DNA from: Andrena cerasifolii
Taxonomy: Eukaryota > Arthropoda > Insecta > Hymenoptera > Andrenidae
DNA length: 64,000 bases
Assembly (NCBI RefSeq): GCF_050908995.1
Contig: NC_135121.1
Location: 7,998,001-8,062,000 of the forward strand
Reading direction: 5' to 3'
Part shown: positions 26,203 through 35,957 of the stretch, piece after piece
Numbering within the stretch: position 1 is the stretch's first letter
How the letters are laid out: each line of letters opens with the position of its first letter
Made by a program: the position numbers and the translations under genes
Notes under the pieces: generated by a model
What the model saw: only the letters and a program-made list of their open reading frames with translations
Told to the model about the DNA's origin: nothing
Databases searched by the model: none

Positions 26203-29085
26203 ATGTGTGATGCGTTTAGAATTTTGGCAATTCGATTTGCCCGCTTTAAAACCTGTCCCTTTTATAGCACCTCTCCTCTCTACCTACCCATCCATTTCGT
26301 TCGCTTGAAACAGTTATTTCTGTGTTAATATGAACAAAAGAAATCATAAAAATGACCCTATTTCCCGACCTGTCAAAGGTATGTAACCCCTGAAATAAGT
26401 GTCTGATATAGTCTGTGCAGTGGTGGCGAAGCAAAAGTTTCAAAGCGATATTGATAGGTATATGTATAAATAGGCTTTACATATCGCGTTGGTACGAGTA
26501 GTGTAGTTTAAGGAACTTCCTCTTTACATGTCACCGTTAAACTTTCTTTTTGCCGCCGTTGCAACTTTGTTACTATAATTAACATCGCTTTAGCCGCTAC
26601 GAACATAATAAATCTATTCAGTTGCTTGCAGCGTGCGTACATGTTAAACAAGGAAACGGTCTTCTGTTATTAATGCACCCGCTCAAGCTTTTCCACCTAT
26701 CACCCTGAATTCACGTTTTTACGGTCGAACCTATTTCGAACATGCTTCGTGACTGGTGCGAGCGTTATCAATATCGTTGGTGAATGAGACTTATACACGT
26801 ACGTTTAAAAGCGTTGGCACACTGTGACGAGATTATGAAAAATGTGCCATGTAAATCGAACACAGAGCCTTTCAAAGCGTATTTCGTTCATGAAGCATAA
26901 TAAAGTGTATAGATTAATATTGATTAAAAAAATGAACATGTATAATGAAACCTCATTCGAGTTTGATAACGTTAAGGGCGCCGTATTATGAAGAACTAAC
27001 AATTTAGCTGATGATGAGATAATAATAATAAGCCAGACTAACACTCAACCTAAAGCTACGAAGCACGTAAGAACACAATCTAAATCTTTCCTTTAGCAGA
27101 GGCGCCATCGGAACATTCTCAATGTAACGACCCTTGCCCGTCGAAACTTTGATCCTCGAACCCCTGGCGATGATCTTCCCCCGTGAAATTACACCGTTCG
27201 CGCACACTCTGCACGTACGTATGTACATATGTGTATCCACGCCGTGCTCTTAAACTCCGGGACATTATTCTTCAGGCAACGCGTCCCACGCTCGGCGCTA
27301 TCTTTTAAAATGCACTTTCTCTGTGAAGATAAGTGGCAGGTGGCTGCGGTATAAGACGGGGCTCGGGGATAAAATGTTATGGCAAAAAGGAGGACTGGCT
27401 GGCGGCGTGCATGTGTACGTATAATGGTTATGCAACTTTCGGTCTGAAACAGTGCATCGTGCACGCTTCCTTCTTCCAGCGGTTTCTCGTATCTAATCCA
27501 CGTTTAATAATGTAGAAGCAGTATCAAGTAGAGCATCGATAGAATCTTGTTCTTATCTCCGCGCGCGATGAATTTAAAATAGCCCACGCTTGCCTCGATT
27601 TCCATCGACAGGAGATAATCCAACGTCGATCGCCACAAGGAAGGCTTATGATATAAGCTGGAACATAATTCGAGGGGAGCTTTCAGCATTTAACACAACG
27701 ATCTTCGCGATTCACTAATACGCCGCTCGCCGGAGGATTCGACAAGGTTGCACAATTATTAACGACCAGCCAAAGGGGAGGGAGCAACGTCTGGCGTCGG
27801 TGACGTAACCCCTCGGGAGATTTCTGAGCCTAGACAGAGGGGTGGATTTCATTGCATATTTTAATTGTCGCCGCAAGGAGCGCTTAATGACTAAACATGA
27901 TAGGTCGTGGAAGGAAGGGGAACGAGTGGTCGATAGTCAAATCTGCGGAATGCATTACAAATTTTCACGCTTCGAATGTCCGAAGTTGTTGGACCCGAGA
28001 TAATTCGTCCCGCGAAGACGATTCTGAGGGAATACACTCGAGCATTGGACTTTCGATTGAATCCAGTTCTGGCGTGCGTTCATTGAACCAAGGTCGACGC
28101 AGTTCAATAGAAGTAACCAATTTACGGAAGGGACGCGGATGGGATTAGGTATCGGATTTTATTCCGCTGAACGCGATATGGTTCGCGGAGGAGAATATAC
28201 GAGGGCAAATTTTCTTCTGTTGTTCGTCGTGCTTTAGCAACGCCGGGTACGCCTGCACTTATCAGATCCACGAGAAAACGGATGAAAGAAAATCGTCTGG
28301 AAAATAAGGGCTCACGGGTGGGATGGAATGTATTGGGACGAGTAACAGTGAGCGCCGGATTACGAGAAAGGCGAGCCAGAGCTGATAGAGGTAGGAATAT
28401 TTTCCGGCTGATGATCATTGAATTAACGAGAGGGTGTAGAAATACCTAACGCTGAATCTCGTGTGTTCCTTTTCGGATTTTGCTGAGGTATTTTCTAACG
28501 AGTATGTAATTCAGAATTTCATGCCGGATGAAGTTTAAGTATGCAGAGACCATTGTGGGGTTACTTCTTCAATTCTGTACACATGTCTGCTATCCTCATT
28601 TCACCCCTAATCCTCACCTATGGTATCACAGCGATAAGCAGTTTTTTTCTGCTGATCTTGGAAACAGTTGTAAGAACTGGGTAGGTGGTTAATTCGCGAA
28701 GAGAGATTGATTAAAATTCTTTCCCTAATTATAATAGTAATTACGGAGGCACGGATCAATAAACTTCTTCCGCTGCTTTCAGTGGTAATCCATGCAGATG
28801 AATTGATAAATTACTCTGTTAATATTCTCACGACACTGTCAGGCGAACGTTTTATGATTATTACAAACTGCAATTAAATTGAAATATTAAATGAGTGAAT
28901 CGAATAGAAATATATAACACTACTTCAATAACTATCCAAGAATACGTGATATGGTAGACACAGAATCTGCTCATTAGACCACTCAGAACGCCATGAAATC
29001 ATATCCCCGTTTCAACCCCATTAAAAACGTCCAAAATAAATTCAGATATACCAAAACCTTAGCTATAATCACACATCGAGCGCTT
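26203..29085. other. Gene-free stretch
   Basis: No gene, RNA gene or mobile element could be supported; only short A/T-rich runs such as AATAATAATA near 27022. Confidence 0.4.
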
Positions 29086-29153
29086 TTAAATTATCAAAGG
29101 AAACTTGACAGACAAAAGAGGCATGCTGTGAAAAATAGTTTCAAACTTACCGG

Positions 29154-29345
29154 CGAGGACTGTGGAACCGTTCACTGACGCCGGCACTCTGAGGTTCAAG
29201 GACGGTCGAAGGGGTGGTCGTAGGAAAAACGGGCAAGAAAATCCTCCCTTCACTTCACAGTCTTTGTGCAGATCACAGTTTACGGTGGATCCACAGGGAA
29301 GGTGCACGGAAAGAACGTCTCCAACGTCTCGCTAGTGGCCTAACG
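29154..29345 (-). other. Possible non-coding first exon with consensus donor
   Basis: On the minus strand a GC-rich stretch ends at a strong 5' splice site, GCCG|GTAAGTTTG, with the intron starting at 29153. The DNA upstream (29350-30100) is GC-rich and CpG-rich with frames open by chance on both strands, as expected of a promoter region. I found no matching downstream coding exon in the window, so a gene with a long first intron running toward position 1 is only a guess. The left limit of the exon is arbitrary. Confidence 0.2.
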
Positions 29346-30559
29346 TTTGCGATGTGATACGTCGCGACGCCGCGTGTCGACTGAGGCCGACGCTTTTCCT
29401 TCCCTAGAATCGAGCCGGAGGGTGGGGAGCGGGTGCGTCTGCCGACACTGGACGCCACGGTTCCCCACAAGACGACGTGTACTCCCACGCCCAGCCAGGC
29501 GCAGTCTACCCCTTCTATACGCTCCCCGCTGGCGCGAATTTGAATCCACGTGGTGCGCAATCGTCGGGGCCGGTCGTCGCTCGCGACGTCGGCCGTCGAA
29601 TGGGCTTGGTACGAATGCGCTCCCGACTTCACGTTTTTTCTGATGGTGAGGAAACCGCGGCGGAGATTTTGTTTCGCAACAGTGGTTCATGCTTTCCTCG
29701 CGGGGGTGGCTATTCCAGCACTGCAAGTTTACGAGAAACAATTGGCAAAAATGGTTGCCTCTTCCTCTTTTTACGGGGCGTTTCATTTCGCGTGCATTGG
29801 TACCGCATTACCTCTCAGGCTCGGCTCTTCTAAAGAAATTTATATTAAGCCGCTTCCCCGAAGGGCTAAACGGTTACGGTAATATCGTAAAATTTGGAAC
29901 GTGGCGGATCAGAGCTTGTTAAAAGACGGCGGAGCAGAAGTTTCTTTGATCGAGACACCGGGCTATGGTGGCACAGTGTGGCAAACAACGAACCGGGAAA
30001 CGTGGTTGCGCCCGTCGTCGACGGTGCAGTCGACGATCGATCGGTGCACACCACGCTCAGCAACGAACGAGGATAATACGGTGCAAGAGAATCCGGGGAG
30101 GTGAACGAAGATGTAACGTGAGAACGAGAGGGCGAGGGGGGTGAATTGGGGTGAGTGGGAGGCGGATGTAGAGGAAGAGACTGGGATCCACAGGGGGAGA
30201 AGGGGAGGGTGGGAAGCTAGAGGATCGAATGGAACAGCGGTCGTAAATTTTGTAGATGGAGTTCACGGGCTGGTGAAGGTCAAGTGCTTGGCCACGGCTG
30301 CAGCTGACTGGGTGGTGGTTTTCGGGATGCTTGGACCGGCGTGCTGGCTCTGGCGCTGGTAAATAGCATGTTTTTCGTGTAATTTCCCCGAGTGCTTCCC
30401 TGAACTGCACTACTCGTGCGTTCGTCGATGGAAAGGATATAATAATGGGGTTGCTGAAGCAGCAGGGGTGAGTCAACAGTCTGGGAATACATTTTGCTGG
30501 GAATAAATTTTTAGCTCCGCATAGATAACTTTCAATCGTAATGCTTAACGGTGACAATA

Positions 30560-31153
30560 AACTTTGTTAGACCACCAAATGCTTATTCGGATTATCATTC
30601 ATCTTCCCTTCTCTCTGTGGTCCTCGTTAACGGCAGAAGTTCTGGTTACGTCACTTGTGAAATTTATCTCCCTCCTTCGTGATCTTGCTGATATTTCATT
30701 ACCGTTCGTAAAGCATGCTTCTGATAGATCCGCAGAATGCTTACGTAGATGCTAATAGAAGCTACCAAACTGTATATGCATATTTCGACCAATATTGTGA
30801 TTTATAGCGCATCGATACGAGAGAATCTGATAAATCGCACCGCGTGCCGAACAACAAGAGATTGCTTTCATAATTTCGATCGCGTCTCAAGTGACAAAAA
30901 TGATATTTACCGTTCGCCACGGTTTACCCCGCAAAATCCTTGGACTCTATTTGCAATAACACATGTGACGTGTACCACCTCGACCCGATATACATAAATA
31001 TCGTCCTTGCCTTTATTTTTAAATAATTTCACACCTGCGGTGAAAATTGATTCGAGGAATCAACACTTACCACTCAAGCGACGCAAACAATATTATAACA
31101 TAGTTGCGATCCAATCGGGGCTTGAGAATGTGGCACTATTACGGTACTATTGG
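30560..31153. other. Gene-free stretch with alternative poly(A) signal
   Basis: No coding sequence was recognised. A minus-strand AATAAA at 31012-31017 could serve as a distal polyadenylation signal for the gene ending at 31352. Confidence 0.35.
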
Positions 31154-31159
31154 TTTATT
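31154..31159 (-). other. Candidate polyadenylation signal of the downstream H1-like gene
   Basis: TTTATT on the plus strand reads AATAAA on the minus strand, about 190 bases past the stop codon at 31352-31354. A second AATAAA is at 31012-31017. Confidence 0.45.
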
Positions 31160-31351
31160 GTCAGGGAAGCATGTATCGGATAATGTACACTCGCCATGAC
31201 CACGTTCCAATCGGAAATCAAGGATTCTCACGGGACAATTTATAATTAGCTAGTGCGACAATATTTCCGATCACTTTCCTAAGAAGACAGAATTATTCCG
31301 ACGCGTTTGAAATCCTTCAGGAACAACACAATCAATTTGATATGTCCGCCA

Positions 31352-32564
31352 CTATGATTTGGTTGTCTCGTCTCTCTTCTTCCCCTCCTCTTCATCGCTT
31401 TCGTCCTCGTCCACGGACACATCCGACCCGTCTTCGCCCCTCTTCGCCGTCGTTTTCTCACCGTCCGATTCATTCAATCGTTCATTACCTTCGCCTCCGT
31501 CTGCAGTCTCGGGATTGTCCCCCTTGTCATCCTGCTTTTCGCTGAACTCGTAATCGATCTCGTTCTCCACTATCTCATCCGCATTTGCAGAGCTGCAATC
31601 GTATATTGGAAAGCATTACTTGCTTCGATAGCCATTTCCTATTTGCATAACATATCTCGAGGATGAAACCGAAGGACAAGCTCTTCTTCTTAATCTCGGA
31701 ACTCTGATGTAGCAAAATCTGACACCCTCAAGATTTCAGGATCTTGCGCCCACAAATACATCGCTTATTTTAATCACCTGCTTCGCCTGCGAGACCTCGT
31801 TCTTCGCTTCCCTGACCCACTCCTCGATGTCCTTCGCCTCCTGCGGCTCCGCCTCCGTCTTCGTCTGCTGGCATCCTGCACTTCGTAATCTTCGAATCTA
31901 ATCGGTGTTCGCTGGGGACTTCTGTCCCGGTCTGGGGACACCGCTCTATCCGGGCTTCGTGCTTTGCCGGCATAATTGTCGTCGCTCATAAGATCCGACG
32001 ATACGCGGAGAACTTTGTACGCAGCGTCCTTTGGGATCAGGTAACCGGACTCCACGCCAAAGTCCAGGGCTTTCTGGATGTATTTCTTCATTTTCTTAAG
32101 CCCTGCGAGGTAAGCGAAAGCTGTTGCAATAAACGTTACTCTAAGCTCGATTGCGGCCAGCCGAGCTGCTGAATACTCCACAAAATGTAAGCGCAAGTAA
32201 GAATTAGAATTTATATTCTTCGCAGAAGTGACCCACGTATCTAACCTTCACTTTCGCTACACTTGCGCACGCAGGCTGACGGAGCCTGGTTTTTAAATGT
32301 CTGTCGCCGCGTGGCGCGGCGGATCTTGGAATTTCTGCCCGAGTCCTTCCGTGTGTTGACCATGCTTCTGCCGTAGGTGCTCCGGGAATCCAGGGAATTC
32401 AAAACTTCGCCGCGGCGTTTCTGTCGCTTGCAAAAGGAGCACTTCGTGTCGCAGGCATGCCGCGCGCTCCCTCTACCCTCTCTGTTCCCCAGGCTGAGGA
32501 ACTTGTACAGCAGCTCGGGGATGTTTGGCTTACGACGGCGGGGCTCTGAAACGCGACTTCGCAT
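31352..32564 (-). CDS. Linker-histone-like basic protein with protamine-like Arg/Ser block (downstream copy)
   Basis: Model: exons 32564-32246, 31778-32102 and 31352-31592, introns of phase 1 and 2, total 885 nt (294 aa). The ATG at 32564 follows an in-frame TAG. Exon 2 opens with a segment like the C-terminal half of the linker-histone H15 winged helix (KKYIQKALDFGVESGYLIP). It is followed by S/T-P sites (SPDR twice, SPQR, TP) and then a run of about 30 residues that is mostly Arg and Ser. Exon 3 is strongly acidic (DVSVDEDESDEEE). The adjacent gene at 35958-37771 shares the half-domain and both intron phases, so they are tandem paralogues. Exon 1 is basic and Cys-containing but does not resemble the other gene's helix 1-2. 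An alternative donor CCGTC|GTAAGC in exon 1 is also phase 1, so that exon's 3' end is uncertain. Inferred role: DNA packaging, perhaps in sperm. Confidence 0.6.
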
Positions 32565-32576
32565 CAACCGAACGGA

Positions 32577-33123
32577 AGGTCCTTCCTAACGTCGAACTTC
32601 TTTTCCCGCGTATAGTGACGAGTTCCTCGATCACTTTACGTGTAGAGCTTTAATGTGTCGCTCGGCATGGCTCAAATAAGAAAATAAATCTGACTGAGAA
32701 ATAAAACTTCTACCCTGCGGTGGCTGAAACGGCCGAGCTGTCTTTAAGAAATTCGCGCTTATGAAAAGTCATGGGAGGAGGAGTGAACGGGATTCCTCGC
32801 CTCGAGGCGTCCGTTGCAAATATTGAAGCAAGCTCGACATCGGGGTTCGAAGAAACCAGTAAAGCTGGTATGGTAAAACGTGCAGTGCTGGGGCGTGGGT
32901 GTCGCAGGCTAAATATAGACAGAAAAAGAAAGATATCCAGACTACAAACGGATGGTTCCGTAGAGTTTGTTAACAATCGAGAAGTCGGTCAATAGCGTTT
33001 TAACGACGAGTCCTTGGCGGGAGTGTTACATCCGGGAAACTTCCACCCTAATTCCAACTATACTGGCCGTCGTTTCGTTTCAGGGGAGAATTAAAAAAGG
33101 TCTTTCAATCGCGTCATTTTCCG
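32577..33123. other. Intergenic DNA between H1-like genes
   Basis: No exon was recognised. I looked here on the minus strand for a missing H15 helix-1 exon of the downstream gene and did not find one. Confidence 0.35.
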
Positions 33124-33778
33124 AAAGAGTGACCCCAGAAATAGCCCCTCTTTGGGTCCCACGATTTTGGAACGGAATTTTGTGCCAAATGATAGCTTAT
33201 GATGAGACATCAATTGAAGGGACAATTAGTTTCTGAGATATGAGAGGTGAAAGAATTGAAAATTCATTAACGCGTCACCACATACGCTTCGATGTATAGA
33301 CTTTTATGTCACTCCGATAATTTAAACAATTATTTCCAAGGGTTTTGCTGACTGCTAATAACGAATTTTAACTTAGATTATCAAAATTCACGAAAAAAAT
33401 CAAGAAATATAAATGTCTGTGTAGTGGGTGCGTTTTTAATATATCGTCCACAATGTTGAATTGGCCATTTGATTTTTTTTTCTCGTGAATTTTGAAAATC
33501 TAAGTTCAAATTCGTTATTAGCAGTCAGCAAAACCCCTGGAAATAATTGTTTAAATTATCGGAGTGACATAAAAGTCTATACATCAAAGCGTATCGGCTG
33601 ACGCATTAATGAATTTTGCTTCTTTCACCTCTCATATCTCAGAAACTAATTGTCACCTCAACTTGAAAATTTCTCAGGATTGATGTCTCATCATAAGCTA
33701 CCATTTGGCACAAAATTCAGTTCCAAAATCGTGGGACCAAAAGGGGCTAAAGAAGGCTTCATTTTGGGGTCACTCTTT
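33124..33778. mobile_element. Palindromic MITE (AAAGAGTGACCCC), copy 1
   Basis: This 655-bp element begins AAAGAGTGACCCCAGAAAT and ends with its inverse, ATTTTGGGGTCACTCTTT. The two halves are inverted copies along most of their length: ATGAGACATCAAT, TTTCTGAGATATGAGAGGT and AACAATTATTTCCA each recur inverted. A relative is at 53143-53689. Class not determined, because no unambiguous target duplication was seen. Confidence 0.82.
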
Positions 33779-34653
33779 AATTAGCTTTAGATGAGTGGAC
33801 ACCTTACGATTATTCCTTTTCGTTTCTTTCTTTAATTATAATATATATTGTTTCGTTTATTATTCTGTCAGAGAAAACAGCGATGCTCGAGGACACGCGC
33901 GCGAGATTGCATACGAATGTCGCGACGGAGACGCGATGGGAATTCGTCAAGGCGGAATCAAAAATTCATGTCTCTCAACTCATTTTCGAGACGGATCACT
34001 CACTCGACTTGCGATGGCTTCGCGCGGGAGGACGTTTCTTTACAGGGGCCATTTTGTGCTTACAGTTCGATCCGGAATAGGTATCTCCGGGATCCTCGGC
34101 GCTCTCTCCGCGAACGACCAGAGTTTCAGAGGGGCTCGTCGGTTGTTCCAAATGCTTGTTGGTTCTCTAATCGATCGCGACGCGAAATTTTGTCTACGAT
34201 TTTCCAGGACATTGATAAAAGGAAGAGAGACACGACCCGCGATGCCAATCTGCCGTTGTCTTCTTCCTTTTTTTTTGTTTCTCCTAAAACAACGACTCCT
34301 CGTTTTCCCGAGAACGTCTCTTCGTTTCTCTTTTCATTTCTTGCCAAGTAGGCGTTGCTTTCGCCATCTTCCTTTCTATTTTATCGCCCGAAGTTGGCGG
34401 AATTTTCCGCGGACCGAGCTGGCCTGAATCCATAGAGTCATGACTCTATAAGGTGTGCTCTCTGAGCGGCTCATTTTCGTCTTTTAGTGCGCATTCCCAA
34501 TTTCCGCCGTATTAAAATATGTATGTATATGAATGCATATGCAAGTGTACGGACGCATATCGAAATGTTCACAAATTCATTCTGTCCTATTGGTTGACAA
34601 TTGTAGGCAACCGGCATTTAGGCAACGGCCTATGATGTGCGATGAGGCCCATA
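33779..34653. other. Gene-free stretch with overlapping open frames
   Basis: Frames of 210, 167 and 65 codons overlap in three plus-strand phases between 33795 and 34427. The translations are rich in Arg, Phe, Leu and Ser without a recognisable domain. I read this as stop-poor composition rather than a gene. Confidence 0.35.
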
Positions 34654-35026
34654 CAGTGACTCGCATTAATATTCGGACACTTTTTAAAATCGCATAACTT
34701 TCTTAGAATTGGTCCTAACAACTTGAGTTTTTTTGAGAAGCTAGAAGGATTAGTTTGCTAACTGACGCGTTTCGTCGTTTTGAAAAAAAAATGTATTTGG
34801 TCGGAATAGCGAAAAGAATAGTAAAGGTCGATTTTTAAACTTTTTTCGCTGATTTCGGGAATTTTCTTTTCGCTATTCCAACCAAATACATTTTCTTCAA
34901 AACGACGAAACGCGTCAGTTAGCAAACTAATCCTTCTAGCTTCTCAAAAAAACTCAAGTTGTTTGGACCAATTCTAAAAAAGTTATGCGATTTTAAAAAG
35001 TGTCCGAATATTAATGCGAGCTACTG
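34654..35026. mobile_element. Palindromic TA-type MITE (CAGTGACTCGC), copy 2
   Basis: A 373-bp near-perfect palindrome almost identical to 13286-13657. Both copies carry GTTTCGTCGTTTTGAA and GGAATAGCGAAAAG in the arms, and the close match implies recent activity. Left flank TA, right flank TG. Confidence 0.88.
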
Positions 35027-35069
35027 TGTGTCCCTTTATGAGGAGTTCGGAAGACAGAGACCGCGGAGG

Positions 35070-35141
35070 GTCGGCGTAGCCGTGGTGGCAAACGCGACTG
35101 ATCAGCACGCGGACGGCTCGGGTTCGATTCCCGACGCCCCG
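35070..35141 (+). repeat. tRNA-like sequence with pol III A and B boxes (SINE head or tRNA relic)
   Basis: An A-box-like TAGCCGTGGTGG (35077-35088) is followed 32 bases later by a canonical B box, GGTTCGATTCC (35121-35131). The B box sits in a perfect T-arm hairpin, TCGGG-TTCGATT-CCCGA. I could not pair a convincing acceptor stem, so a functional tRNA is unlikely. The tail to about 35240 (ending GGTGTGCTC-type inverted repeats) may be the body of a tRNA-derived SINE. Confidence 0.55.
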
Positions 35142-35841
35142 TGGCTCTCTTTTTCCGACTCCTACACAATCGAATATGAAGGATCTTGGGAAGAGCACGT
35201 TATTGGTTAATTTAAAAAAGGTGCGCAAGAGCACACCTTTTACATCCCCTTACATCAATGCTTAGAGTATATCTTTCTCTTTCTACTCCGCTGTTTACAT
35301 TTTCGCCCGTTGCATGCTTCCTCCATGTTTATATGCTCTAAGCCTGAATCAAACGTAACCATGTAGTATCGAACACGGTGTAATACAACACCGTGGTATC
35401 GAATATCCTCACACTCGCACAACTTCGCTCAGAAGGAAAGGCACCAACTACTTTCCGGCTGCACCATATTAAATTCAATTAAGTAAGAATGATTATTACA
35501 TCTTCCTACAACAGAAAGATGCTTTTCATCCCCCAATTTACATTATCCCCCAGAACCATTTCTGCTCTATTCTATCTAAAAGTGGCACCGTTGTTACAAT
35601 AGAGCCCTTCCTCGTCCTTCGAACTTTCCCAAACACGAAACTCAATAGAAACGGCTTCCGTGTCGCAAAACCATGTCAATGACGCCAATTACGGAGTGAT
35701 GTGACTGCTAAAAATTCACGAGGTCGGTTACTAGTACTCCGAAGTCGTTATCATTGACTCGTACTACTAGAACATCGTCCATATCGACTTGCATTTCGAT
35801 CTAACGATCATAAGAGTGTTATAAAGCTTACTATAGGGATC

Positions 35842-35847
35842 TTTATT
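35842..35847 (-). other. Polyadenylation signal of the upstream H1-like gene
   Basis: TTTATT on the plus strand gives AATAAA on the minus strand, about 110 bases downstream of the stop codon at 35958-35960. Confidence 0.6.
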
Positions 35848-35957
35848 TCACGGTGATTCAAATAATTTCACCTATAATTCTAAATACTCTCGAAATACAC
35901 AGGGTGTACATTTTTACGAAATACAGTAAAAGCATGAGATACAAAAGGATGCAGTTA

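Noticed and set aside
29340..29882. Overlapping 100-150 codon frames on both strands
   Set aside because: Stops are rare because the DNA is GC/CpG-rich; there is no domain and no splice-consistent continuation.
30057..30557. 166-codon minus-strand Pro/Ser-rich frame
   Set aside because: Low-complexity composition, no recognised motif and no conserved start context.
31774..32196. Unspliced 140-codon reading of the downstream H1-like exon
   Set aside because: The N-terminal part (VTFIATAFAYLAG) is intron sequence. The acceptor CCTCGCAG|GG gives the same spacing as in the paralogue.
33795..34427. 210-codon plus-strand open frame
   Set aside because: Other frames of 167 and 65 codons overlap it in different phases, there is no domain, and the Arg/Phe/Leu mix reflects base composition.
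35070..35141. Functional tRNA gene
   Set aside because: A and B boxes and the T-arm are present, but no acceptor stem pairs.
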